Source: Rikenella microfusus (GTDB lineage Bacteria > Bacteroidota > Bacteroidia > Bacteroidales > Tenuifilaceae). Taken from it: a stretch of DNA of 64,000 nucleotides. Of the stretch, positions 25,985 to 33,918 are shown piece by piece. The DNA lies in contig DYKO01000001.1 in the NCBI GenBank assembly GCA_020722565.1, forward strand, positions 1-64,000, read 5' to 3'. The translations under genes and the position numbers were made by a program. Every line of letters starts with the position of its first letter. Position 1 is the stretch's first letter. The notes under the pieces were generated by a model. The model was given only the letters and a program-made list of their open reading frames with translations. It ran no database searches and was not told the origin of the DNA.

Positions 25985-27529
25985 ATGAAAAAAACAAAAA
26001 TTGATATTAGTAGTTCTAAATGGCTCATCATCGTTATTATTGTAAACTTTGTGGTTAAGGCATTAGTGGCGTCGACGCTTGAATTAGGTAACGACGAAGT
26101 ATACTATTGGACCTACGCCCTTTACCCTGACATAAGCCATTTTGACCATCCACCCATGGTGGGATGGCTAATTCAGCTTACAACTTTTAACCTTAAGGTT
26201 ACAAGTGAATTATTTATTCGTTTAGGCCCATTGCTGCTATCAAGTATAGGCATATGGCTAATTTATAGGTTGGCAACAAAAATTGGTTCGGAGAAAGCAG
26301 GTATTGTTGCAGCCTTGTTCTATACAGCTTCGCCTTATCTAAATATAATCAGCGGTTTAATGATAATGCCCGACACTCCTCAGGTAATATTTCTTCTGGG
26401 GGCCACATATTTACTGTTAACATCGGTAACATCACAAAACCCAACTGTAAAAGAAGACCTAAGAGTTATACTAGCCGGTTTACTTATTGGCTTTGCATTT
26501 CTCTCGAAATACCACTCACTCATTACTTGGTTTGGCGCACTGCTGTTTTTAGCCATATACAATAGGAAATGGTTTTTGCGCCCTTCACTTTACTTATCGG
26601 GTCTTTTAACATTAATTTTGATGCTACCCGTAGTGTACTGGAACTACCAGAATAATTTTATCAGCTTTGCATTCCATGGCGAAAGGGTTGATGCATCGGG
26701 CCTTCAGTTCAATGGGTTGGCATTCACGCAGTTTATTTTGGGGCAATTCATATACCAAAATCCTTTTCTTGTTATAGCCATGATTTGGGGACTGTTTCAG
26801 ATTTATAAAAAGAATAAGGTTAATACCGATAGCAATTCCAACCTATTAATTTACATTTCGTTACCATATATTTTGATATTTGCAGCTATTTCGGCCTTCC
26901 GTTTTACTTTACCACACTGGAGTGGGCCAGGTTACATAGGTTTAATAGTATTGACTGCCAAAGTACTAACATCAATGCACTTTAACTGGCAATATATCAA
27001 ACGAATAGTAGTAATATCAAACTTGGTCATATTGCTGGTGCTTATACTTGGACCAATAGTTGTCAACTCAGGCATACCCTTTCTAAAGGGAACGGTAACT
27101 AAAAACGATGTTACACTTGATATGTACGGGTGGCGTCAGCTATCTGCGCAACTCGATAGCTTAGTGAAAACAAAAGGCCTCAATCCGCAAGCAGACAGAG
27201 TAGCCATTATTACCTCAAAATGGTTTCCTGCGGCTCATATTGATTTTTACTATGCCCAAAAACGGAATATTAAGCTTTTTGCTTTGGGCCCAATAGATCA
27301 GATTCATAAATACTGGTGGATTAATCAGCGACGGGGGCCAATTTGCAATAATAGTCGGTTTTTCTACATAACCTCATCTGCTGGGTACAAGCATCCCAGT
27401 TACCTTATAAATGATAAATATTTCACATCCAGCGCCCACCCCGATACCATCAGGATATTACGCAAGGGTAAAGTGGTTAAAACCTTTGAGGTTACAGAGC
27501 TAAAGGGATGTTTACCTCACAAACACTAA
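25985..27529 (+). CDS. GT39/ArnT-like polyprenyl-phosphate-dependent glycosyltransferase
   Basis: Integral membrane glycosyltransferase of the PMT/ArnT superfamily, 514 residues, which takes a sugar from a polyprenyl-phosphate carrier and adds it to lipid or protein at the periplasmic face. The first periplasmic loop has the metal-site sequence GNDEVYYWTYALYPDISHFDHPPMVGWL, with the conserved acidic residue in NDE and the H-F-D-H-P-P motif. About eleven hydrophobic helices follow (to about residue 400), then a C-terminal soluble domain of about 110 residues. A gene for a GtrA-type flippase-like protein lies 1.3 kb downstream on the other strand. Confidence 0.85.
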   Translation: MKKTKIDISSSKWLIIVIIVNFVVKALVASTLELGNDEVYYWTYALYPDISHFDHPPMVGWLIQLTTFNLKVTSELFIRLGPLLLSSIGIWLIYRLATKIGSEKAGIVAALFYTASPYLNIISGLMIMPDTPQVIFLLGATYLLLTSVTSQNPTVKEDLRVILAGLLIGFAFLSKYHSLITWFGALLFLAIYNRKWFLRPSLYLSGLLTLILMLPVVYWNYQNNFISFAFHGERVDASGLQFNGLAFTQFILGQFIYQNPFLVIAMIWGLFQIYKKNKVNTDSNSNLLIYISLPYILIFAAISAFRFTLPHWSGPGYIGLIVLTAKVLTSMHFNWQYIKRIVVISNLVILLVLILGPIVVNSGIPFLKGTVTKNDVTLDMYGWRQLSAQLDSLVKTKGLNPQADRVAIITSKWFPAAHIDFYYAQKRNIKLFALGPIDQIHKYWWINQRRGPICNNSRFFYITSSAGYKHPSYLINDKYFTSSAHPDTIRILRKGKVVKTFEVTELKGCLPHKH

Positions 27530-27548
27530 CCCTATAACCTATAGGGTT
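27528..27548. terminator. possible terminator at the end of the GT39 gene
   Basis: AACCCTATA and TATAGGGTT form a 9-base-pair stem with a 3-base loop that overlaps the stop codon. The following T-run on the plus strand is short, so it is only a weak terminator candidate for the convergent GT39 and PHP-domain genes. Confidence 0.35.
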
Positions 27549-27560
27549 TAAAAAGCACAA

Positions 27561-28757
27561 TTAAATTTTAGGAAAAATTAAAGACAATCTAAGTTTTTGC
27601 CTGAACCTAGTATTGAAAAGGAGTAACAAAAAAAGGTTAAACGAACTTACAACTACAAAAAACAACCTTGCGAGGATTGTTTTTAGGTAATCAACTTCTG
27701 GTAAGGCATCCATATTGGGTAATTCTTTACCATTGAAACGAACCACAGGGTTTAGGAGTATGGTTTCAGACAGAGTTTTAACTTCTACCCGAACGTAGGC
27801 TGCATATTTGGGTATGGCAAATAGTGCTCTGCTGGTGCGGTAAAACTCATCATAAACCATTCCGCCATCACCAATGAATTTAATAACATCGGCGGTATTG
27901 GATAGCAGTAGCTCAATGGAATCGTTTTTGACGTTAAAAGCAAGAAGCGAATTAATATCATGGGATATCTCCCCATTGCTTACCCCGTAATGACAGCCCC
28001 TTTGTAGGGCTGCTACAACCGAATCGGCAGAACGCCCATTTGCAGAGATTCTGGTCCACCGCCGGCCTGCATCACTTTTTTTGGAAATATCGTGTGAATC
28101 GTCGCTGGCAAGCAGCCACACGGGCATTCCGGCAGAAAGTACTGAATCCCAAAGTGCAGTGGTTGACCTATAACGGGTAAAAACTTCTATCAATCTATAC
28201 CCCCTGAGCAATTTTAGCTCCTTTGCGGTGTATCCGTTCATAAATTTAGGATGAGCAATGGCTATAATACTTTTGGGCTTTCTAAGCCGGCTTATAACTT
28301 CCTGTTTTTGATTCCTCCCCTGGTATCCCGCAAAATCGAAAAAGCTAACATTCTGTGCATTAATTACCAGTTGATGTACTTTTTTTATGTTATACCCATG
28401 CTCATAAACTGGAATATAGTTAAGGTTTGTTGAATCAACAGTTATTTTATGGTAGTTTGAAATTGATGCAATATCATAATCCCTACTTTTGTAAAATGCT
28501 TGAATTTCTTCCACTTTATTGCTGCCGTTTGTAAAACCCATGTGCGCTATCGAATGGGCATGAAAATTTGCTTTTAGGGTTTGAGGTTGGAAGCCAGCGT
28601 AGGGGTTATAGAAATAGTTACCTTCAAAGGGTTTGCCGTTGGGCTCATTATAAATAGTAGTGGCATAATATTGAATGCTAATGGCCAGTGTTAATGTAAG
28701 AATCACAAAAATTAACCCCACAAATAATTTTTGTAATGCAATCAGTAGGCGTTTCAT
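27561..28757 (-). CDS. membrane-anchored PHP-domain protein
   Basis: A 398-residue protein of the PHP metal-dependent phosphoesterase fold. Metal-binding motifs appear in order: NFHAHS (about residue 65), SNYHK, PVYEHGYN, IAHPKF and SDDSHD. An N-terminal hydrophobic helix (about 7-28) and a C-terminal one (about 363-387) anchor both ends, so the catalytic domain should lie on one side of the membrane, most likely periplasmic. The reaction is not known; related PHP proteins cleave phosphoesters such as histidinol phosphate. It converges on the GT39 gene. Sequence support for the fold is good, but the function is not. Confidence 0.8.
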   Translation of the reverse strand: MKRLLIALQKLFVGLIFVILTLTLAISIQYYATTIYNEPNGKPFEGNYFYNPYAGFQPQTLKANFHAHSIAHMGFTNGSNKVEEIQAFYKSRDYDIASISNYHKITVDSTNLNYIPVYEHGYNIKKVHQLVINAQNVSFFDFAGYQGRNQKQEVISRLRKPKSIIAIAHPKFMNGYTAKELKLLRGYRLIEVFTRYRSTTALWDSVLSAGMPVWLLASDDSHDISKKSDAGRRWTRISANGRSADSVVAALQRGCHYGVSNGEISHDINSLLAFNVKNDSIELLLSNTADVIKFIGDGGMVYDEFYRTSRALFAIPKYAAYVRVEVKTLSETILLNPVVRFNGKELPNMDALPEVDYLKTILARLFFVVVSSFNLFLLLLFNTRFRQKLRLSLIFPKI

Positions 28758-28855
28758 AATCTTTATAATTTATTTCAAGATTACAACACCCACTTTAACC
28801 AAATTTTACGCAAATGTTTTATATTTATGAAATTGCATGAAATGTTAGCTTACTA

Positions 28856-29248
28856 TTAATTTGAAAACGTAATCAAGTAGTTAAGAGTAAAATTCCATAG
28901 GAATACTATACCGGTAGCCACAACCTTAGCAGTATAGAATTTCATCCATTGGGTTTGCTGATTCAAAATAAATAGGACAAAATTATTAATTGTGAGCCCG
29001 CCAATTGCTATCATCATAAATATAGCATATTGTATAAAAATATGGTTCGAATGGCTTTCAAAAGTCCATATCCTATTCAGAATATAATTTGATGTTGCCG
29101 CTGCAACAAAACCAATTGAATTTGATATGTACCTATTTATCAATAACTTTTCTTTGGAAATGTATGTAATGCCAAAATCTACTCCAACCCCCGATAACCC
29201 AACAGCTCCAAATCTTAGGAATTTTCCCCATAAAACCAATTGTTCCAT
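28856..29248 (-). CDS. GtrA family membrane protein
   Basis: Four-helix membrane protein of 130 residues with the GtrA pattern: KFLRFGAVGLSGVGVDFGITYI at the N-terminus, FVAAATSNYILNRIWTF in helix 2, and the ending ATGIVFLWNFTLNYLITF. The family is thought to flip or help move polyprenyl-phosphate-linked sugars. It usually sits next to a GT2 polyprenyl-phosphate glycosyltransferase, which is absent here. A perfect TACATTTG box (29266-29273, minus strand) lies just upstream, giving a leader of about ten bases. Confidence 0.9.
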   Translation of the reverse strand: MEQLVLWGKFLRFGAVGLSGVGVDFGITYISKEKLLINRYISNSIGFVAAATSNYILNRIWTFESHSNHIFIQYAIFMMIAIGGLTINNFVLFILNQQTQWMKFYTAKVVATGIVFLWNFTLNYLITFSN

Positions 29249-29600
29249 TAATATTCAAGTTTTTTCAAATGTAGGATTGGTATATTATTATAAAAAGAAT
29301 AGTGGCTTAAGTTATTGTTAACTGGAGTACAAGAAACAATTTAAAATTAAAATCGGCCAGTAAGATTTATTCGATGTTGAAAAAATATTGAAAACTGATT
29401 ATTATTTATAAATCAATGGTTTATGATTTTATATTTTTAAATTTGAACATTTAAAATTTAACCTATTGGAGGGGATTATAGTAAGTTTTTGTTGATTGGC
29501 TAATGGGAATCCATGCCCCTAAACTTCATGTTCTAAACCTCAAGCCTCAAATTTTATAAATTCTACAATAAGAACTGACAAAAGAGTACGCCCTTTGAAA
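29249..29600. other. intergenic region between GtrA and PPK2 genes
   Basis: About 350 AT-rich bases. It holds the -7 box of the GtrA gene at its left end and the region downstream of ppk2 at its right end. I see no gene, tRNA or strong hairpin in it. Confidence 0.5.
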
Positions 29601-30500
29601 TTAGTAAACCTCCGGTACAAAGTTTTGATCGGTGATGGGCGGACGAATGTAACTTTCATCAATACGGCGAGGTTCCAATTTGATGGGAGGAAAAGTTAGA
29701 TCCTCATAGGGAATAAGGGTGAGCAAGTGGTGGATGCAGTTAAGGCGTGCCCGCCTTTTATCATCGGCACAAACCACCCACCAGGGAGCCTGTTTAATAT
29801 CGGTATGGGCAAACATCACATCCTTGGCCTTGGAATACTCCACCCATCGGTTCCTCGATTCAATGTCCATAGGACTTAACTTCCACCGCTTAGTTGGATC
29901 ATTAATGCGTTCCTGAAATCGCCGCTCCTGCTCCTTATCGCTTACCGAAAACCAATACTTAATAAGAATAATGCCCGATCGCACCAACATCCGCTCAAAT
30001 TCAGGGCAAGAACGAAGAAACTCGGTATACTCTTCCTCAGTACAGAAACCCATAACCCGTTCAACACCTGCCCGGTTATACCAGCTACGATCGAAGAGTA
30101 CCATTTCACCTGCCGCAGGCAGGTGATTAACGTAGCGCTGAAAGTACCACTGCGATTTTTCCCTCTCGGTTGGAACACCCAAAGCAACAATCCTACAAAA
30201 CCTGGGATTTAAGCGTTCGGTAATGGTTTTGATCACACCGCCCTTTCCGGCAGCATCGCGGCCCTCAAAAATTATTACCACCTTAAGTTTTTGATGCTTA
30301 ATCCATTCAAGCAATTTAACCAACTCTACATGGAGTTTTTCAATCTCATGCTCATACGTTTTTTTATCCATCCTATCGATATGTACCTCAACAGCCTCAT
30401 AATCATGCCCCTCAAGAATTGGCATTGGCTTTTCGGTTTTTAAGGACTTTGCTTTCTTACTGTTTTTTTTCTTTTTGCCCTTTTCTTTCGCTTTTTCCAT
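29601..30500 (-). CDS. ppk2: polyphosphate kinase 2 family protein
   Basis: Soluble kinase that transfers phosphate between polyphosphate and nucleotides, usually favouring ATP or GTP formation from polyphosphate. The 299 residues show the PPK2 core: Walker A FEGRDAAGKGG, the ITERLNPR and VALGVPTE region, FQRYVNHLPAAGEMVLFDRSWYNRAGVERVMGF (lid and Walker B) and KYWFSVSDKEQ. Length and motifs fit a single-domain class I-type PPK2. Before the domain is a tail of about 25 residues dominated by Lys, Glu and Ser. Start placed at the ATG at 30500; an in-frame TTG two codons earlier is less likely. A palindrome lies 11 bases upstream. Confidence 0.95.
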   Translation of the reverse strand: MEKAKEKGKKKKNSKKAKSLKTEKPMPILEGHDYEAVEVHIDRMDKKTYEHEIEKLHVELVKLLEWIKHQKLKVVIIFEGRDAAGKGGVIKTITERLNPRFCRIVALGVPTEREKSQWYFQRYVNHLPAAGEMVLFDRSWYNRAGVERVMGFCTEEEYTEFLRSCPEFERMLVRSGIILIKYWFSVSDKEQERRFQERINDPTKRWKLSPMDIESRNRWVEYSKAKDVMFAHTDIKQAPWWVVCADDKRRARLNCIHHLLTLIPYEDLTFPPIKLEPRRIDESYIRPPITDQNFVPEVY

Positions 30501-30510
30501 GGTCAATTAT

Positions 30511-30526
30511 TTTACATCAATGTAAA
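30511..30526. promoter_or_regulatory. palindrome just upstream of ppk2
   Basis: TTTACATCAATGTAAA is a perfect 7-base inverted repeat with a 2-base centre, 11 bases before the ppk2 start codon. The position suits a repressor operator, but no regulator gene lies nearby and no second copy was seen. Confidence 0.35.
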
Positions 30527-30580
30527 TGTAAGTCTTAAAAAAGATAAATGCAATAAGTTTTAAGAAAATACGATATTGTC

Positions 30581-31474
30581 TTACAATATTTTAGGCTTAC
30601 GTCTCAAACTCGAAAGGTAAACCCCAACAAGGATAACAATAAGCGATACAATATGCAGAGCACCCACACTCTCGCCATCGAGTATACCCCAAAGCAAAGC
30701 AAAGAATGGAATTATATAGGTAACCGAAGAAGCAAATATTGCACTGGTGCGGTGAATGAGGTTGTTAAACACAAAAAGTGTAATAACCGATCCAAAGGTA
30801 GCCAAAACCATGGTAGCCAGTAAACTGGAGAAAAAATCGGGATGGTGTACTGCTACTGACAAATCGGTAAATAAGAGTATTATACCCGCTGGTGATCCTA
30901 TCAAAAAAAACAGCAGCGAAGTTATTTGAACCCCGTTAAGTCCCGCTAACTTAAAACGAATGATATTTGAGTTGACTCCATACATCATGGTAGCCAATAC
31001 CACCAATAACGCATACCCGTTAATTCCACCCAGCGAGGAAAAAGTTCCATTGGTAATGAGCACAGCAGCACCAATAAAACCGACTACCACTCCTACTGTT
31101 TGATAAATGTTAGGCCTGTGCTTGAATAGCAATACACCAGCAATAACTGTAAAAAAAGGCGTTAGCCCATTGAGAATTCCAGCCAGAAAACTTGTAATGT
31201 GTGTTTCGGATAGGGTGAATAAAAAAGCAGGGAAAAAATTTCCTAAAAGCCCACATCCCAGCAATGGCAAAAAGTTTTGGCGGTTTATCAATTTAATGTT
31301 TTTAATTGATAGAGGTAAAAGTATAAGGAAACTGAAAAAAATTCGAAATGCAGCAACCTGTATATAGCTTAGCGCATCGAGACCACGTTTCATGAGTATA
31401 AACGAAGCCCCCCAGACAAAAGCCATGAAAAGCATGGCTGCCCACTGCCATCGTTTTTTGGATAAATCGAACAT
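30581..31474 (-). CDS. EamA/DMT family membrane transporter (second copy)
   Basis: Ten-helix transporter of 297 residues with two five-helix repeats. The first has MAFVWGASFILMKRGLDALSYIQVAAFRIFFSFLILLPL and the second ends in AIFASSVTYIIPFFALLWGILDGESVGALHIVSLIVILVGVYL, both typical EamA. Substrate unknown. It is related to the EamA gene at 20128-21009 but not close to it. Start is the ATG at 31474, with a matching promoter close upstream. Confidence 0.9.
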   Translation of the reverse strand: MFDLSKKRWQWAAMLFMAFVWGASFILMKRGLDALSYIQVAAFRIFFSFLILLPLSIKNIKLINRQNFLPLLGCGLLGNFFPAFLFTLSETHITSFLAGILNGLTPFFTVIAGVLLFKHRPNIYQTVGVVVGFIGAAVLITNGTFSSLGGINGYALLVVLATMMYGVNSNIIRFKLAGLNGVQITSLLFFLIGSPAGIILLFTDLSVAVHHPDFFSSLLATMVLATFGSVITLFVFNNLIHRTSAIFASSVTYIIPFFALLWGILDGESVGALHIVSLIVILVGVYLSSLRRKPKIL

Positions 31475-31489
31475 ATGCTATATTTGCCC

Positions 31490-31521
31490 CAAAGGTAGTT
31501 TTTTTAGTCCCAATAAAACAA
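31490..31521 (-). promoter_or_regulatory. Bacteroidetes-type promoter of the second EamA gene
   Basis: On the minus strand: TTG (31521-31519), 21 bases, then TACCTTTG (31497-31490). The transcription start should be about ten bases before the ATG, as for the other EamA gene. Confidence 0.6.
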
Positions 31522-31603
31522 TGGAACTATCTGTATATTTGCTTAATCTTATATTTTAGGGATTTTTTAGATATTTGCAGGTTGTTACCGAATACAAATA
31601 GCA

Positions 31604-32044
31604 ATGGGTGAAAAGAGCTACGACCCCAAAATGCACTCGGCTGAGCATATTTTAAATCAAACCATGGTACGGTTATATGGCTGTGGCAGGGCTTTCAGCA
31701 GTCATGTGGAAAAGAAAAAATCGAAATGCGATTACCACATACCCCGCGCGCTAAGCGAAGCGGAGATATCCGAAATTGAAAATAAAGTAAACGAAGTTAT
31801 CAAACAGAACCTATCGGTTACCGAAGATTTTGTTTACAAATCAGCAGCTGCAAAATTTTTGGATTTGAGCAAATTACCCGTCGATGCGCCCAATACCATT
31901 AGGGTAATCAGGATAGGCAACTATGACGCCTGCGCCTGCATTGGCCCTCACGTCAAAAATACCAGCGAAATTGGACGGTTCAAAATTATCTCAACGGATT
32001 TTACCAATGGGATGTTACGCATCAGGTTTAAATTGGAAAACTAA
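31604..32044 (+). CDS. stand-alone alanyl-tRNA-synthetase-like editing domain (AlaX-like)
   Basis: A 146-residue protein of the AlaRS second-additional-domain family that probably hydrolyses mischarged tRNA. The zinc-binding residues are visible as HSAEHILNQ (H-x-x-x-H) near the N-terminus and CACIGPHV (C-x-x-x-H) near residue 110. The catalytic core of a synthetase is missing, so it is a trans-editing factor or a related hydrolase. It is short compared with full AlaX proteins. It is divergent from the EamA transporter with which it shares an upstream region. Confidence 0.85.
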   Translation: MGEKSYDPKMHSAEHILNQTMVRLYGCGRAFSSHVEKKKSKCDYHIPRALSEAEISEIENKVNEVIKQNLSVTEDFVYKSAAAKFLDLSKLPVDAPNTIRVIRIGNYDACACIGPHVKNTSEIGRFKIISTDFTNGMLRIRFKLEN

Positions 32045-32054
32045 TAAATTAAGG

Positions 32055-32246
32055 CTATCCCTTCTTGCTATGCAATTTTTTTCGGATTAAGGGGTAAACA
32101 AGCACGGTGGGTAGGGGAAGAATTAGAATGTTTAAAATCCATATTTGCCTGCTGCTAAACCGATTTCTTAAAATATCAGCAAATACTATTAACCATGCAA
32201 TAAAAAAGAAAGCAAGCCCTGCATAGAGGCATAGCCCAGTAATCAT
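32055..32246 (-). CDS. small membrane protein, PLDc_N-like
   Basis: A 63-residue protein with two hydrophobic helices (about 5-25 and 32-52) and a basic tail (RKKLHSKKG). The second helix, IWILNILILPLPTVLVYPLI, resembles the N-terminal membrane segment of phospholipase-D-type proteins (PLDc_N). Alone it has no enzyme domain. It ends a minus-strand cluster behind a small helical protein gene and mgsA. Confidence 0.6.
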   Translation of the reverse strand: MITGLCLYAGLAFFFIAWLIVFADILRNRFSSRQIWILNILILPLPTVLVYPLIRKKLHSKKG

Positions 32247-32257
32247 TTTGAAGAAAT

Positions 32258-32542
32258 CTATTTGAAAAGGTCGCCTAACTTCTGGAAACCTTCCCTAAAC
32301 GATTCAAAGCTCGAATTTACCGTTTTCTTTACATCATCCCATTTGTCATCTGCTGCATTGGCAATTTCTTGGAGCTTATTTTCCATTTGATCACGGAGCA
32401 ACTCAAGCTCTTTAATTTTCTGATGGTACTCCTGTTTAACCTCTTCCGATGCGTTATCGGCCTTGGTTTTAAGAACTTCAATTTGATCGAAGATCTCGTC
32501 TATTGCTTTTTTAACGTTTTCGCGATATTCATTACGTTCCAT
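32258..32542 (-). CDS. small helical protein of unknown function
   Basis: A 94-residue, highly charged and entirely helical protein with no hydrophobic segment. Heptad-like spacing of Leu, Ile and Glu/Lys runs through residues 10-65, followed by an amphipathic C-terminal helix (DVKKTVNSSFESFREG). It resembles small stress-associated coiled-coil proteins of bacteria, but no specific family is certain. It lies between mgsA and the small membrane protein, all on the minus strand with short gaps, so it is probably cotranscribed. Confidence 0.65.
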   Translation of the reverse strand: MERNEYRENVKKAIDEIFDQIEVLKTKADNASEEVKQEYHQKIKELELLRDQMENKLQEIANAADDKWDDVKKTVNSSFESFREGFQKLGDLFK

Positions 32543-32559
32543 GATAGCAATTTTTAGTT

Positions 32560-33024
32560 TTAGTAAACATTTCTATTTATATACTGGCTGTAATCCTTCA
32601 ATTTAGGAGCGTACTCCTGCTCAATTAGGGGTGAACTAATGAGAAAATCAGCAGTTGAGCGATTTGTTGCAGTAGGGATGTTGTAAACCGTAGCAATGCG
32701 AAGCAAAGCCTTAACATCCACATCGTGAGGCTGGGCCTGCATGGGATCCCAAAAGAATATGAGCACGTCAATTTTGCCTTCGGCAATCATGGCACCAAGT
32801 TGCTGGTCGCCACCCAACGGTCCCGACTTCAAACGGGTTAGCTGTAAATGATCGCCAGCATCCTTTTTCATCTTGGTCAAGGCCTCCTCAACCAAACGAC
32901 CGGTGGTACCGGTGCAAATCAACTTATGCTTTAAAAGTTTTGCCCAGTTCCATTCAACCCATTCCACCAGGTCACGCTTGCGATTATCGTGAGCAACTAA
33001 TGCAATTGTTTTGTACTTGTTCAC
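32560..33024 (-). CDS. mgsA: methylglyoxal synthase
   Basis: Converts dihydroxyacetone phosphate to methylglyoxal, a bypass that releases phosphate when triose phosphates build up. The 154 residues show ALVAHDNRKRDLV at the N-terminus, the phosphate-binding TGTTGRL, the catalytic Asp in SGPLGGDQQLGA and the catalytic His in AQPHDVDVKALLRIA. The start is a GTG at 33024, which gives the standard N-terminus. A TATTTTTG box (33050-33057, minus strand) lies upstream. Confidence 0.97.
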   Translation of the reverse strand: MNKYKTIALVAHDNRKRDLVEWVEWNWAKLLKHKLICTGTTGRLVEEALTKMKKDAGDHLQLTRLKSGPLGGDQQLGAMIAEGKIDVLIFFWDPMQAQPHDVDVKALLRIATVYNIPTATNRSTADFLISSPLIEQEYAPKLKDYSQYINRNVY

Positions 33025-33158
33025 TTTTAATTCTATTTAAAATTCATTACAAAAATAACATTTACAGCTAAATTTTACCTTATGACAGGGTTAAATTACA
33101 TTTACGAACCCATAAAACGATAAGATGAGTTAATTATCTTTACAAAAAAATAAAGGTT

Positions 33159-33917
33159 TTGAAACGGACAATTTTATTTTCTTTTTGTGCTTTTCATAGC
33201 ATACTAATATTTTCGCAGCAAAGAATCCTTTCTGATAGTGATTCACTGAAGCCAAAGATGGAATATAGGCTTAATGCAAAAAACTCAATTATTCCAATTA
33301 CCTTAATTACCTATGGAATAATAGGCCTAAACAACCCCAAACTCAAACGATGGAACACGGGCATTCGCAGTGAAGCTCTGGAACACATAAACACAAAGTA
33401 CAGAGCTGATGATTACTTTCAGTACGTTCCAGGCATAGCAGTTTACATATTAGATGATGCCGGTTTAAAGGCAAAGCATCCATTTTGGGATAGAACGGCT
33501 ATACTTGCCGGTTCTTTTCTTCTACAAACAGCAGTGGTTCAAACCCTAAAATATACCACAAGCGTCATGCGACCCGATAGCACTACTGCAAATTCATTTC
33601 CATCGGGGCATACCACATTGGCCTTTTCGGGTGCCGAGTTTCTTTGGCAAGAGTATAGGAATCATTCCATTTGGATTGGCATAGCAGGTTACGCTGTGGC
33701 TGGAACTATAGGATTTGCAAGAATTATTAACAACAAGCATTGGATTACGGATGTTTTGGCCGGTGCTGGGTTTGGAATTATCAGCACAAAAATATCGTAC
33801 CTAACCTATGAGTATATTAAACTAAAACAAACTAATAGGGGTCGAAATTATACATGTCAAATATTTCCATATTATGGAAATACATCTAGTGGAATTATTG
33901 TGGCATTAAAATTTTAG
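33159..33917 (+). CDS. secreted PAP2-family phosphatase
   Basis: A 252-residue phosphatidic-acid-phosphatase-type enzyme that probably removes phosphate from lipid phosphates at the membrane or in the periplasm. The signal peptide is FSFCAFHSILIFS. The three PAP2 motifs are present: KYTTSVMRPD (K-x6-R-P), SFPSGHTTLAFSG (P-S-G-H) and RIINNKHWITDVLAG (R-x5-H-x3-D). Start is a TTG at 33159, chosen because it begins the signal peptide; the next Met would remove it. The MFS exporter starts 1 base after its stop, so the two are one transcript. Confidence 0.9.
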   Translation: MKRTILFSFCAFHSILIFSQQRILSDSDSLKPKMEYRLNAKNSIIPITLITYGIIGLNNPKLKRWNTGIRSEALEHINTKYRADDYFQYVPGIAVYILDDAGLKAKHPFWDRTAILAGSFLLQTAVVQTLKYTTSVMRPDSTTANSFPSGHTTLAFSGAEFLWQEYRNHSIWIGIAGYAVAGTIGFARIINNKHWITDVLAGAGFGIISTKISYLTYEYIKLKQTNRGRNYTCQIFPYYGNTSSGIIVALKF

Positions 33918-33918
33918 T

